DNA of 64,000 nt from Ridgeia piscesae (taxonomy: Eukaryota > Annelida > Polychaeta > Sabellida > Siboglinidae), in contig JAODUO010000632.1 of the NCBI GenBank assembly GCA_025642075.2, positions 7,501-71,500 of the forward strand. Direction: 5' to 3'. How positions within the stretch are numbered: position 1 is the first letter of the stretch; each line of letters starts with the position of its first letter. Of this stretch, positions 1 through 13,786 are shown piece after piece. Position numbers and translations under genes: made by a program. The notes under the pieces were generated by a model. It worked only from the letters and a program-made list of their open reading frames with translations. It did no database searches and was not told the DNA's origin.

Positions 1-1630
1 CATCAGCCTATCACAAGCGCATAGAAATTTGATATTTTGGTAGATTAACAATTTATTATTTTGGTCGATTTAAAGGAAGTCGAACCGAGCTCAATCCATC
101 TTTGAGAGGAGATCTAAGATTCTAGGTTAGTCGACTAAAATTCGTGAAGATAACTTTGGTTTAGTGTACGGTGTTTGCCAGCAGCTGTGGATCTAGTCGC
201 TCTGGTGAGCTCTTTAAAGGTCATATTTCGTTCAGGGCTCACAACGCCCACCTGTACAAAAGAATGCAATTAGTGACTTTTATTGTCACCCAAGTATCAA
301 AACTCTGCCATGGACGGTCCCAAGCCCGGTTGAGAAAAGAGGAGGGTTGGGCAAAGGGCTAAGAACCCTTTCCCGTAAAAAACAGATTGTTACGAAAACA
401 TCGACCAAAGGAACTCTACTGAACTTGGGAGAGGGAGGGCCTCCTGGGGAGAGTATGAAGTAGTATGAAGAAGTATCAAATGAGCGCACCTTCTTTTTTC
501 ACACGCTGGCCTCAAAGCATGTTCGTATTCATAACCAAAGGGTCAAGACTTGTGTAGTTAATTTTCGCCGGCCATTACAAAAAAGGCATTTAAGTGATCC
601 ATGTTTCGATTACAGTTGGATACGAATAAAGATTCTCACGAGTGTCTCTTCAGCCTCCGTGGGAAACGTCTTGTAGTATATCAAATTAGTGATACACGTG
701 TAACTATAGCTGAGCTAACGTATATGTGTGCGTATGCAAGGAACTATCTTAACAAATATATCTTACCAAATATCACGCAGCACAAATCCTTAGGTAAACG
801 AGATCTGCCTATCTGTGCCTACGCCTGTGCCTGTGCGCGCGCATGCGCACGCGGGACGTGCGCATAATATAAACATTATTGCAAAACCGCAATCCCGAAC
901 ACGGACATTTTGACATGCTGGCAGAATACCTTCGTTATTAGTAGAATAGTTAGCTGTTGTGAATTGTGGAATGAACAATAAGGTAAGTTTCTTGTTTTAA
1001 CTGTCTTGATTACGAAATAATTCGTTAGTATTAACTGCAGAATAATTCACATGTTATATGGTATAACCATAACCTAATTAAATAGTTAGCCACTAATAAG
1101 TATTGAATTGTTCATCGCATTAACTTCATTTATTTGAAAGAAACATCTAAAAGGAACATTTGCTTTATTGACTGATTGTCCGAAACAATATTAAATACAA
1201 ACACATGATAGAGACAAATCAGGATATACAATCAACAATAAGCAGGAAAGAAGCGAATTGCTTATAATTCATTTTTTCAGTTATCAGCAAAACCCTTGGT
1301 ACAATTATTTAACTGTACAATATACTCTATTTCACTAATGTTTGTAGTAATAGTTTCACTTGTATTAGCTGTAGACTGTAGTACGACCACTTCCGGTGAA
1401 ACGCTGGCGGTAATTTATCGAGACGTGCATATATCGGCGAGGCTCAGTTCGTAGGAATAGAATATTAGTGAGAATATCGCAGAAATGTACGAAATGTGAG
1501 ACCATCGTAATTGGGTGCTGTGTGCCCGTGTCGATTACATGAGTATGGAACCGTGGCGCTGCATTTCCCACGATCGTTTTTACTGGCGTAATTTACTAAA
1601 CAACATCTCAAATGGAAACGAGACATACAT
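1..1630. other. Region without recognised gene
   Basis: I see no exon, RNA gene or transposon that I can name here. Short ORFs lack any family motif. Around 815-868 there is an alternating purine-pyrimidine GC stretch (TGTGCGCGCGCATGCGCACG) that could adopt Z-DNA. The stretch ends at the 8-bp target duplication of the MITE that follows. Confidence 0.5.
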
Positions 1631-1638
1631 ATGATACT

Positions 1639-2281
1639 GGTCTAGGTCCGTTATAGCTACTTCCCGTTATAGTTAATTCCCGTTATAGCTACAGTTTTTC
1701 CCCGTTATAGCTACTCGTTAAGTTTGACAGGCAAACTAGTCCCGTTATAGCTACTTATTTAATTACGCAATTCAGGAGGGGACAGCAAGAGGGAGCATTA
1801 ACTATTTCAGATTACTGTAAGATTCCTACATGAAATGTATTATTGAAGGACACATTTTAAACGTTATAAGAATGATATATAAATGTTATTTGAAATGGAA
1901 AATATACCATAAAACACTTGTGCAAAATATTTTTTTCAAAAGACAACTACGTTAATTATACTGAGTACAGAATTGCATTTATCAAAAAAATAATGCTTCC
2001 TCATCACTTTCGCAAACTTGGAATTCCATCTCGCAACATGGTTATTTGTTCATTTGTCAGTTTCTGTGTAGGGGCATTCCATGTCAAATCAATCAAAAAC
2101 AGTGAAATTTACATGACCATCTTCGATTTTTATGAAATTTGGTGTGTCGGTTTATGATCATGAGACTATGCATCCCACAACTTTTTAGGTCAATCCCAGT
2201 CAGCATCCAAGCCATTGTTTCGCTTAAATTTGACACAGAATGCTTGAACTAGTCCAAATGTTTAGTGTCAAAATAAAATAG

Positions 2282-2313
<32 letters not shown>

Positions 2314-2637
2314 CTTATATACATAGACATTCCACATGTCCATGGTGATTTTTTAATCATCATCAAGCCATGTCTCTACAAAGTACTTGTTAAAAATTAT
2401 CACTTAACTTTGTTGAAATTCCTCAGTGGGACACACTTATATCCAAGCCGTCCACCCCTCATGGACATCAGTTGGATGGAGATGAACTAGTTAATGCTCC
2501 ATTATCTTGTTATTTTGTAAAATTGAGAAATAGAAAAGTAGCTATAACGGGACTAGTTCAACTGTCAAACTTAATTAGTAGCTATAACGGGAATAAAAAG
2601 TAGCTATAACGGGAAGTAGCTATAACGGGAAGACACC
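1639..2637 (-). mobile_element. MITE family 'GTTATAGC', copy A (non-autonomous DNA transposon)
   Basis: A 999-bp element bounded by an exact 8-bp target site duplication, ATGATACT (1631-1638 and 2638-2645). Both ends are built from repeated copies of CCCGTTATAGCTACTT in inverted orientation: about five near the left end and four near the right end as rc. Outer termini are GGTCTAGGTCCG and CGGGAAGACACC, so the extreme ends read GGT...ACC. The interior is AT-rich with a (TA)n run at about 2283-2312 and no coding capacity. It is inverted relative to copies at 18592 and 30333. An 8-bp duplication fits hAT-like, P-like or Zisupton-like transposases; the superfamily is not resolved by the ends. Confidence 0.8.
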
Positions 2638-2645
2638 ATGATACT

Positions 2646-5340
2646 AAATATTAAGACATGCGTAAATATTGTATCGTAAAACACATTTTCCATTATCATT
2701 ACACAGTCTCTTTAAAAAAGATAACCTTCAATGCTACTTTAACTATAAGAACAATAAAAAGAAGTTAATTTGAGACCTCAACAAGTAGGAGTAATGATAA
2801 TAATTATTATAATGAATACAATAAATACAATTACAGTGTAATAGGCATGAGCATGTTCACAAATAATATAAATGTTTAAATACAGTAACTATAATACAAT
2901 TGTGCATATAAAAATTATATATATATTATTTTTAAATAAGTAACTATTATAAACAAACTATAAAGTTTATAACATATGACAGTGATTGCTGCCATTTTGA
3001 CTTGGGGACGCGGCCACAGGAGACATCATAATCAGAGCAAATTAATTACTCATATATCGTGTTGGCCTATTTAAAATCGCATATCTATCTTAATTTGTAA
3101 ATTAAGTTGTAAATGGAAAAAATGCTCTTCGTATTCACTAATATAATATGATAAATATAAGCAACATTTTAGCAAATACAATAAATATTATAGTGAGTCC
3201 GTTCATTTATTTATAATTTAGTGTTGGTGATTTTGGCGACATAAAATACAATTTTGAATACACACGTGTCATTATATTTTCCCAGGGATTTTTTTCTATG
3301 AGTATATACTTTATATTTCATTGATTGAGGTGAAATAGTTCTGTCATTTTTCAATAAAGTAGGATTATAATTCTTAAAAATTGGAATTACTTTAGAAAAT
3401 GTAATTGTCATCAAGAAGCATTCATGTACTTATCACTTTCTGTTCAGAGCTCGGTTAATTTTTGGTTTACACAAATTATGCTGGATAGAACTGTGAAAAA
3501 GTTCCTGCTAGACACTGTAGTTTTCATCGACGGTCGAACGAATGCAGACTTCTCACAATGCCATGCTCATATGCACAGTCACGAAAATCTGACACATATT
3601 ACTGGATTATCTACTCAAATAATGTAATAAATAGCAATCAAATTCACAGGTGTTGCTTTACAACTATATCCGGTGCGGAAGGTAATTATGATAGTTATTA
3701 AATCAACCGTCATCTTCGTTTGAAAATCATTTGATTGTACATTTGAAAATAAATGCATTTTTTTGTCAGTGACACTGACAGTGTTGTTAAAACACGTATA
3801 GAACTCACAAAACATCGATCTGTGTTGGTTACAAATGTGACCTATTCAGATGTCCGTATCACACAGGATGTAAGCTACTAGACGAAAATTTCACCGAATC
3901 ATACGATTATATTAAATATCGCGGGAGCTAACGAAATCAAAGATGGCCGTCAACGGCAAAACCAACCCAGCGTCTCATCGAAGCAGACGCGGTACAATGC
4001 AAACATCGAATTATCCCTCCTGCATCGTCCAACAAAATAATCTCTACACAATGTTTCCGTTTACACAGCGTAGGGTCAGATGTTTATATACAACCGCTTT
4101 ATGACGCATAGTGATACTGTTTGTACTCTGCGATCTGATAGCGCCGTATGGTGACGTTGTTTGTACCGACCGATCTGATAGCGTCGAGGCTGTTGCACCG
4201 ACTGTGGCCGTCTTCCCGCCCGACGAGCCCTTCAGGCATCGGGGATTCGACACCGTCAATGGGACTCCGATTATTCGTCTTTATCACTGAGTCTAGGCCA
4301 TTGTTGTTGTACACAGAGAATGTGCGGGCATTCAATGGCGAACCCCGATAGCGTGTAAAAAGTGACGAGGCCGGACGTCAGACATATGTTCGCAGCTGTT
4401 TTGCAAAGCTGTGAAACGTTGAACGGTTAACAAGACAATTGAAACAATTGCCTATGCATTCAAAACATTTAAGAAATGAAGAATGTCTTGGAAGTCAACG
4501 TACTTGGCGTATTATATTATTTCTCACGAATGCAGTGTTACGTTGGTGCCGTAATCTCGAAATGCTTTCATAATTCACGTAGGCCCTAATTTCGAGTTCA
4601 AAACAAATCAGGTTTACTGAATTCATAATAAGAATTCCACAGAAATCCATGAGGATATGGCACATGTAAATGGACCACTGTTGTGTAAGGACCGGGGGGT
4701 TGATTTACCATGGCGTGGAAAAGGGACCATCCATAAAAATACTTTTCAATGTATGGAGGAGAAACTTAGCAATGGTTCATTGGTGCACGTTCTAGAGCAA
4801 CGAACAACAGTGTGTAAAACGTTGTCAAACTGTTATGGTATAAATCAAAAATCGTCATTGCAATGTTTTTTTTTCTGTTAGCAATTTTGTTGTTGTTACA
4901 ATTTTGTCTTTAAAAATATGAAGTTTTAATTATCTAGAAACCAATAAACTGTGCCTACGCTTATCAACTCACTGAAACGTCAACAGTTCAGTTTTTAGAA
5001 GGGGGTCCACATACGACCTGGAATCCTTTTACCACGTTGGTCCATTTATAATGTCACACCGGAAACGGCAGACACTTTCGTAGCAGTTGTCTGGTTGCTT
5101 TCGACGTTTCATCTTGTGGCTGCTCTGACTAACACACTGGTTTTTTTTTGCATTCTGTACACTTTGTTGATGATTAATTTTCATTTCGGAAGGCAATTCA
5201 AGGGACATGCTGGAATCAACACGCGTTGTTATTTATTAAATGCATTTGGCAAACGTACACGAAATCTCAGTAACATATTTGTATTGCCCATTCTAAAGTT
5301 CTAAACAAGGCTGTACGATATTATGATAAATAGCTGGTGC
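2646..5340. other. AT-rich region without recognised gene
   Basis: No recognisable exons or RNAs. 2650-3400 is strongly AT-rich. Near 4080-4190 there is a short imperfect tandem duplication of about 47 bp containing GATCTGATAGCG. Short ORFs here have no recognisable motifs. Confidence 0.4.
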
Positions 5341-5344
5341 ATGT

Positions 5345-5570
5345 GTGAGTGTGTGTGTGTGTGTGTGCGTGCGTGCGTGCGTGTGTGCGTGTGTGTGTGT
5401 TGCGTGCGTGCGTGTGTATGCGTATACGCGTGCGTTGCTTGCGTGTGTATGTATGTGTGTACGTTGCGTGTGTCTACGTATTTGCGTGTGCGTGCGTGAG
5501 TCCGCGAGCATAGAGGCATGCGTGCGAGTATGCGTGTGTATGCGCGTGTGCATGTCAGTGAGGCGCCGTC
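5345..5570. repeat. Degenerate (TG)n/(TGCG)n microsatellite
   Basis: About 220 bp of TG and TGCG steps interrupted by point changes. It gives apparent Cys/Val-rich or His/Thr-rich ORFs in several frames, which are artefacts of the repeat. Confidence 0.9.
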
Positions 5571-6533
5571 ACACATTTTTTTTACGCAATACATTCTGCG
5601 CTCGCGAGCCTCTAGTTATTGCCCGAGGCGTATGTCACTATGCCGTCGTTCGCCATCCGCTTTTCCGGGTGGCTGTCGGCGGGAGGGTTCTCTGTAGTCA
5701 CTCGTGTCATCGCCCGTGAGTGGGTGCGTTACGCGAGACAGGTTTATAGTAAACAGCTTAGTCAGACGTCTTCCATCTGTGGCACCCTGCGAATTGTTTA
5801 TCCGCAGTTGACAATGTGTCGTAAACAGGAACACAAGAAATGGACGACCTGTTATTGAAATATATATTACCTCAAAAAGAGATTAAATACCATAGACGCG
5901 GGAACAAGGGGGTTACTAGTCACCTGGAATCAAGTGATGGGCAGACATTATAGTTCTACCCCCCCCATAAATAAAACATTACAGCTGCAAGAATTTGTCA
6001 ACAGGACACCGATGTTAATCTCCAGTGCATTCGTTCATATAGTAATCGGCTGTATGTGCTGAATGGGAGACGTGGATGACTAGAACACAGGCGATGGGAG
6101 TTGTCGACGATTATTCAACATTCTCGAGACAGAACTCCTTTCGAGTTGCGATTAGTTCAGTGTTGATTTCACGCAGGAGTGAACAACCCATTATACATTC
6201 ATGCCACGCACGCTGGGCGTCTGAAACGTTCACTTCGACTGCTCATCCTTTGCGACGGCCCATGGAAAACTCCGCCCACGTGGTTGCCAATGACAACGGC
6301 ACATTCCTCGACGACCGGAAGCATTGTGCTCGCTCCATTGTCGGAACCTTCAAACGAGTCGTGCAGCAATGTTTCTCGATGCGCTGACTGTTGAATTAAT
6401 ATTTGTTATGCAAATTGCTTTGCATTTGCTGTAACTGTGCACTTGGCTGTCACAAACCGTCCTCTCTTTCAAACTGACATAAGTTCATTAACTGCGGCAC
6501 TTATGTCGTTGCTTTGACAGCTTTGTTCTTATA

Positions 6534-6534
<1 letters not shown>

Positions 6535-6596
<62 letters not shown>
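6535..6596. repeat. (TA)n microsatellite
   Basis: Pure TA run of about 60 bp, followed by a TGTATG/TACATA-rich transition into the large (CA)n block. Confidence 0.95.
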
Positions 6597-6600
<4 letters not shown>

Positions 6601-6730
6601 ATGTATGTATATTCGTATGTCTGTATATAACTATACATGTATATATGTATACAGGTAAATATAATATGTATACATACATACATATACATACATATATATA
6701 TACACATACATACGTACATACGTACACACA

Positions 6731-7183
<453 letters not shown>

Positions 7184-7184
7184 C

Positions 7185-8250
7185 ATTTACTACACAACAT
7201 GACCACCTCTAGGCTGTTCACTCACTAAATACACAACATATTTCCATGTATTTCCACAATGATAGATATTCTGTTGTGACAAATAAACCCTCAAGTCTTT
7301 ACATCCACTCCCCAAAACCTGTTTCCATCTCACTTTCCGGAACAACATGCGTTGACTGAGCGCGCGTAAAAAGCAAAAAAACCCCCGGGTTCTACGAAAC
7401 AATTATATCTTACCTCAAGATCTTACCTCAAGACCGGTCAAAAGTTGCCCAAAACTGAGCACTGAGAGCGTCTCAAGATTTATTTACTGATGTTGCAGTT
7501 TCTCTATTGATGTATTTTTTTCAAATTTTTATTCGGTTTGCAAAGTCAAGGCATGAATTGTTTCGTTCAGCAATTCATTAAGAAATTTCATATTCGTTTT
7601 TGTAAAAAAAAATTAGTTTAATGAACAGGGGTCCATTTCATCAATGTTGTTAAGAGCTATTAAACCCGATTTTGCACATAACGCGCTAACGGAACATTGT
7701 CACTGGTGTGTCATAGAAATAGTGTCCTCAGCAATACGGCAATGGATATTTGCGTTTTGTAAAAAGTCATTTAATTTAACAACGAATTTTGTTTAAGGAT
7801 GAATTTTACTTAAGAAGAATTTATCTTAGTGAAATTGTCCCCTGAACATAACTACTGTGCCTCGACATGAATGTGGTGTTTGTCTGTCTAAAGCTGCCAT
7901 CTAGCGGTCATTTCAGAGGCACTCTTTGACGATAACGGTAACGACAGTCTCTCTGCCGCCATCGCACAAGACTGCCCCGATTTCATTAGCGGCTCGTTCG
8001 ATAACCAGCGTAAATCACCGTGCCTCGGGCCTAGCGTGCACATTGCATCATCTCCGGCGGTAATGTGCGCACGCGTGCCATTCACGATGACGTAATGGGG
8101 GGTAATGGCCGCGGGCTGTGTGCAACAGTTCGGCAGTAACTACTAACTAGTAGCTGGGCTGTCGGTCTGACGAATTAAGGAGAACACTCATCTAGGAAGA
8201 AGTGCTCTAAATAGAAATGCCTGCCTTTGATGCACAATGCCGTTGTGTAA
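7185..8250. other. Region without recognised gene
   Basis: Unique sequence with no exon that I recognise. 7900-8110 is relatively CpG-rich. Confidence 0.4.
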
Positions 8251-8254
8251 TCAG

Positions 8255-8452
8255 GCCGTGTTACGCAGACGAATTTGAATTTCAAACCTGACAGGCCGTA
8301 AAACGCAACATTACGAAGGTGAAAATCGAGCCCAAGAGATAAAGGAGAAATCAAAGGATGCGCAAATGACCGGCTCGTTGTTTATATATAAATAATATAT
8401 ATATATATATATATTATTTATATATAAACACGGTAAATATTTAGTGGTTACG

Positions 8453-8494
<42 letters not shown>

Positions 8495-8917
8495 CAGTAA
8501 CACTATATTATATTTTTATATATATAAATAATTTATTATATATATATAAATATATATAACTATATATATAATACCGGTCATTTGCGCATCCTTTGATTTC
8601 TCCTTTATCTCTTGGGCTCGATTTTCACCACGTAATTTGAATTTTAAACCTGACAGGTTTAAAATTCAAATTACGCAGCGTAAAATCGAGCCGAAACAAG
8701 GAGAAATCAAAGGACAGAGCATATATTATATATATATATTTATATATAAACACGAAATAAGTGGTTACGCGATATATATATATATATATATATATCGTAA
8801 CCACTATTTATTTCCGTGTTTATATATAAATAATATATATATATATATATATATATCGCGGTCATTTGCGCATCCTTTGATTTCTCCTTTATCTCTTGGG
8901 CTCGATTTTACCTTCGT

Positions 8918-8930
<13 letters not shown>
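8255..8930. mobile_element. Foldback element with two nested TA-rich hairpins
   Basis: Composite inverted repeat. A block containing AATCGAGCCCAAGAGATAAA and AAATCAAAGGATGCGCAAAT (about 8325-8365) reappears inverted at about 8575-8630 and again inverted at about 8860-8910. At the centre, 8631-8652 and 8654-8675 form a perfect 22-bp-arm palindrome around one base. Each half also contains an inner hairpin around (TA)n with GTGGTTACGCGATAT / ATATCGTAACCAC arms (8439-8495 and 8761-8805). No coding capacity. Consistent with two head-to-head copies of a hairpin MITE; the superfamily is unknown. Confidence 0.75.

Positions 8931-8975
<45 letters not shown>
8920..8975. repeat. (TA)n microsatellite
   Basis: TA run of about 50 bp abutting the right end of the foldback element. 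Confidence 0.9.
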
Positions 8976-8977
<2 letters not shown>

Positions 8978-9582
8978 TAAACTAAGACTTTGTTTATTTC
9001 CGGGCGACTTTTGGGATCCATAGTCTAAATCTAGTTATTCCAAACTTCGTAGGTCCGACTAAAACTCGGCTCGCAGGACTTGTTTCGCCACCCATGCCTT
9101 TAAACAGTGATAACAATAAATTCCTCTATCGGTAAGTTGTCACGCCTCATGTAAATCGAAAATATATAACGGTGGATGAAGTCGGCACTACTTAAAGTTA
9201 TCGACACTATTTTAAGGATGTAGTAACTTTTACTTCTTTTGGACAACCGGTGCTCGTCGGAGCGACTTCACAGCCCTGTGAACAATCGTTTTACGTCCGT
9301 GTAACTTCCAGCGTGATTTTGTGTTTTTGCGAACCACAACAACCTTTAAACAACCTAACATTTGACAAGCAAAGTTAAACATCACTTTTCCGGAACAGTC
9401 GCAGATTAATCACACACAAATAGGCACTCGAACCACAAACCGTCTGGAAGGACATACTGGCGGGACGATAAAGGAGAGTTTGTCATTCGCTGCATGGAGT
9501 CTTTTGTCGCCGCACTCATAATGACACGGCGATCCAATTTTGCATCGCGACGCAACCGCTGGGATAATTATGCATAAGGCCC

Positions 9583-9641
9583 GTGCCTGGATATTCCAAC
9601 AGGTGTCTTGTTGAAGATAAGGTGCCGGAATATCCAGGCAC
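9583..9641. other. Perfect 15-bp stem-loop
   Basis: GTGCCTGGATATTCC at 9583-9597 is exactly reverse-complementary to GGAATATCCAGGCAC at 9627-9641, with a 29-nt loop. It lies in a CpG-rich unique region (about 9240-9980) where I recognise no gene. Function unknown. Confidence 0.7.
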
Positions 9642-10491
9642 ATGCCTGGACGCCACAGATACGCTGACACTGTGTTGCTAACGCCATTTATTCCGAGTCG
9701 TTACGACGTAATAACATCGATATGAAGAAAAACAGTTCTCACTGATTCACTGTAATTACCGGTCGAACCGTTGACGTCTGGATAGACACCGTCGCGCTGA
9801 GATTGTTGGTTCGTCCGACCTTCGTGGTGACAGAACGCTTGTTGTGCTGTCGTTATCTTCAGCAAGACAAGCGATAACACTGCTCCGATGCGATCTGTTT
9901 TGTTATCGCAATCTTCCTTTTTCCGGTGACGCCATCTTTACAAATGACCCGTACTCAACTAACTTCTTCGTGTATCTTATCTGATTATTATTTACCGTCG
10001 CGGTCAACCATCTACTGAATCCGTGGTGCATTTCAGGTGCTTGTTATCGTGTAATACTTGTTACACACGTAACTTATGTTGTACTCCTTTTCTTGCTATA
10101 TACTTGCGATATTCTTTCGATAACGACTTTTTAATACAGTCAGTTTTAACAATTATCTAACCATTAAAGTAGTATTTTTCGTTCTATACTGATGTACACC
10201 ACATTAACATATTATACAAATGCATTCTGCCTGTCATATACTCTATATAAGGACAGTAAGTTACTGGTCGACTTGAACCCTTATAGTCGCAAAGGGTTTC
10301 ACATATGTAACAAGACGCTAGTCTTGTAAGTCAACCAGTTAGTGTCATCTGGTGACTTTTCTCCACCACTCCAATCTCTCAGACACGAGAAAAGCCTAAA
10401 GGAGAGCGTAATAAAACACACAAATAAAATAAACTAGTTTTAATAGCTATCGTAATGTAAAGATAAGTTAAAAGGGAAATCCTTTTTTGCG

Positions 10492-10765
10492 CAGTATCCA
10501 ATCCTAAGAATAGCTCAAAGCGCTTTACAGTTTATTCCCTGGCAGACCTCTTCAATTGAACATCATTTCGGCTTCTCTGGGAAGCAATTAATGCGCGAAG
10601 ACTGCGTGCAAAAATATCCACCAGTATATATAGCCAGATACTCATTGGTATACTTGAGTGAACTGGAGCAATGCAGAGTGAAAAAGCCTACCCAATGTTT
10701 GACATGTCGGCCCAGGACTCGAACTTAGGTTCTTCTCTTAGTCGATATTCTTGCGCTTCTACTAT
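10492..10765 (-). mobile_element. tRNA-derived SINE, copy 1 (minus orientation)
   Basis: Read on the minus strand it has a tRNA-like head with a box-B-like GTTCGAGTCC. A core with CCAGTTCACTCA and AATGAGTATCTGGC follows, then a tail ending in GCGCTTTGAGC...GGATACTGCGC. The same order is seen in the plus-strand copies near 26250 and 33400, so this is one SINE family. Confidence 0.75.
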
Positions 10766-12590
10766 CAGAATATAACTGCCAAAGGAAGCAAATGGACATT
10801 GAAATTGATGACTGGACGTCGGTGCCCCGGAGGGGATACACTTATAAGTTTACAATGTCCCAACATCAGCTTATTAACATGTCCACCAACCACAAACCCA
10901 TGTCAAGGAAACGTAGCGACAAATCTGTCTTCGAGCTACTGGTGGCACGTGGAATACCTTGTTGTGAAGCAGTGTTTGTAACCTAATCTATTTGGCCTAA
11001 CAAAGTCATCGCGGCAGTTTACTACAAGAACAATAATTACGATATCAATAGAAATAATACTAAGAAGAAGACGAAGAAGAAAAGCCGAAGAACATTAGGA
11101 AACATGTCCCACAGCGGATCAACTTCCATAGACATAATTTTATAGACTTCGCTAACCTCGTGCATATCGGTACTGTTGTTGTCACGTCAAAAGCCGTTCT
11201 GACGTCATCTCCATTGTTGATACGTAAACCAGCTATTAGATAGGGGCTGGGGTACTCCCCCGATGGGACCAAACGCGCACATATCTCGCTCAATCTCGGA
11301 CGTCTCGTCGTTTAATACCATACGGTATCTGTTTAAAGTTTTGATCCCTGTTGAAGAGCCCCAGATCGGATGTATTAGCTGTGGTTTACGTTGTTTGGTG
11401 GTTAGTACTGGTTACGCATACAGCACGCACAACTTCCTGGCAATGTCGTGTCAGTAGATGTATGCGCGAACTTGTGGAAAGTTCAAGACAGCCATCCTCT
11501 CGCAACTAAGTTGCTATTATTCAATTTGCTCCAACCTACATGTGGCCAAATCTCTTTATGACTTTACGACTAAACAAGTTTATCACGTTCGTAGTTCTTG
11601 AGCGGTTGGGTTGGATCAGGAAAAAGATGATACTTCACAACTTTCAGGGTCTTTTGGGTTGCCGTTGATATCGTTGTTTTGGTGAATATAGCCGCGATGC
11701 TCCTCAAAATAAGCAAGATTGTATCACGGTGTGGCATAAAAATATGAACAGATGCAGAAATGTGATGAACTCAGTACACAAAAAAGGATGAATGAGGCGG
11801 CCATTATTGATGTAGGGTACTCATTCGTCGGCTAATGGTGGACGAACACCTTATTGTGATCTTACGTCAGTAATCAGTATGCCTGGCAACGTTTTCTGCA
11901 AGATGGTAGGCATACTCACGAGGGTAGATGACATCATCGGTGCATTCTGTCAAACAACAGTCTGGAATCGGGAACACAGAGTAACGATAGAAATATTATA
12001 TTTGCGAATGTTGTAGAAAATACGCAGGTGCCAATGTACACACTACACAGTAAAGGGACCGATCCGCTTTTGATTAAACAAAAAAATTAATACAGACTAT
12101 GCATTGTGGAAGATGCTAAGAAATGAATGACGTCGATGACTGACGTCTTGTCTGAGAATGTTGAATGGGCGCTCGTCATCAATGCAAGAGGCATTTGACA
12201 CAACGGTTCATAGGGGGAACAGTAGTGACGCAATGGTGTATACTATTCTTTCGACAACATTACGTAACTCGACCGATGACATGTAGTGAGAACTCTAGTT
12301 GATACCACGATAATATGTCCCATAAATGCTGGGTTCTAATCACCCCGTGTACACCATGAGTACGACTTGTGTAACTCAGTCGGGTAAACTTAGTAAGTGG
12401 AGCTTGTCAACTTCCACGTTCGCCAACTCGTGTTTACGATTATAACCGAGCGCACTGCAACGCGGCATACTGATAATGCATCGATGACGATGCCCGGAAA
12501 CTCCCGAGTTAGATCGGAATAAGCAGATAAGGTCCTTAGGCTGAGCCGTCATCAAACGACATGCATCAAAGGAACTGATTAACGAACCCA
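10766..12590. other. Region without recognised gene
   Basis: Unique sequence, no exon recognised. A short AAGAAG-rich purine run is present near 11060-11090. Confidence 0.4.
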
Positions 12591-12599
12591 TTATGCGAA

Positions 12600-12995
12600 T
12601 CCGATGTCCGAGCAGTAATCTAAAAGTCTGATTGCGACGTCACAAAGCGGGCGATCGAGCAGACAACGTTTGACTCTTCGTTTGCCGCGAAACAAATATG
12701 GCTGCCACCCGGACCGGAAGATTGATATCTGATGATCGCGCGTGATTTGTACGGGTCGCTGGTTACTCGGCGTGACACAGCGTGACAGTAGCCGTGGACA
12801 ACGTTTGAAGATTCGCCCTTGCCAATTAGATTGTCTGCGACTTTTGTCTCTGGCGACGGAGCGCGCCAAATTAGCATCCTGTATCGTTTGTCTGTCCAGC
12901 TAATAGCGCGGGTTTATCTGCAGCGTGTGTCACGGCGCTGTCGTGTAAGTCTCTGATGCGGCAGCCGGTGATTTAGGGATTCGTGCCGTATCCGA
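12600..12995 (+). promoter_or_regulatory. CpG-rich promoter-like region
   Basis: CpG-dense stretch with a CRE-like GACGTCAC (12636-12643), AAATATGGCTGCC (about 12695; resembles YY1 initiator-type sites) and an ETS-type ACCGGAAG (12713-12720), without an obvious TATA box. These sit 280-360 bp ahead of the small ORF at 12997. The motif combination is typical of TATA-less housekeeping promoters; that it acts as one here is inference. Confidence 0.35.
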
Positions 12996-12996
12996 A

Positions 12997-13170
12997 ATGG
13001 ACTTCGCTTCAACTAGACCTGAGGTTCGTGTTTCCAATGGGAATAAAACAGCGAGGAATGTTGTTTTGTTGATAAACGGCGAGGATATTCAACTTCCAGA
13101 GTCTGAGGTGACGGTCATAAAGAACAACAAGGACATTGTTTTAAAGCAAAGCAATTCGACACTACCATGA
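12997..13170 (+). CDS. Small ORF of 57 residues, unrecognised
   Basis: ATG at 12997, TGA at 13168-13170. The frame is open upstream to an in-frame TAA at about 12943. The predicted product is hydrophilic (starts MDFASTRPEVRV, contains LLINGEDIQLPESEVTVIKN) and looks compositionally like a genuine soluble protein or first exon rather than repeat translation. It directly follows a promoter-like region. I do not recognise a family. It may be a small protein, an exon of a larger gene, or chance. Confidence 0.3.
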   Translation: MDFASTRPEVRVSNGNKTARNVVLLINGEDIQLPESEVTVIKNNKDIVLKQSNSTLP

Positions 13171-13637
13171 AGTAGGTCTAGTACAAGACAAGGTCAAAGG
13201 TGATTGATCAATATGACTCAGACGTGTCTATGGCAGAGCTGATGCTCATCAGCGGGCCACTGATCTCTTGGGCGAATTTTATTCACTTCCTACTATCGAC
13301 GGGACGCTAAAATAGATCTACTTGTACATAGTCAGGGGGATGGATATTTCTCGTGCCTGACCCTGATCTGTTCGTAGATGTACGCTCATTTTTATACTAC
13401 AGCACATAGCGAATCCTTTGTCAAACTGTGCTCGTCAATAAACAACTCTGTTGGTAGCAGGCAGGACGCCGGGCGGTTGTTCAGTTGCGATCGCAATGTT
13501 CTCATATTGCAGACCACCATATCAATTACGTAGGACCTACTGATCGTTTGCCATCGTCTGAACGGAGAGAGAATATGAGGTGAATTTCTCTTTAGCCACT
13601 ATTTTCTTCGCATCTAGGCAAATACACGAGCGTCTGT

Positions 13638-13703
13638 GTGTGTGTGTGTGTGTGTGCGTGTGCGTGTGCGTGTGCGTGTGCGTGTGCGTGTGCGTGTGGT
13701 TGT

Positions 13704-13770
<67 letters not shown>
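13638..13770. repeat. (TG)n/(TGTGCG)n followed by (TA)n
   Basis: TG and TGTGCG repeats (13638-13699) followed after a short spacer by about 60 bp of TA (13706-13769). Confidence 0.95.
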
Positions 13771-13772
<2 letters not shown>

Positions 13773-13786
13773 ATCAATGGAATAAA

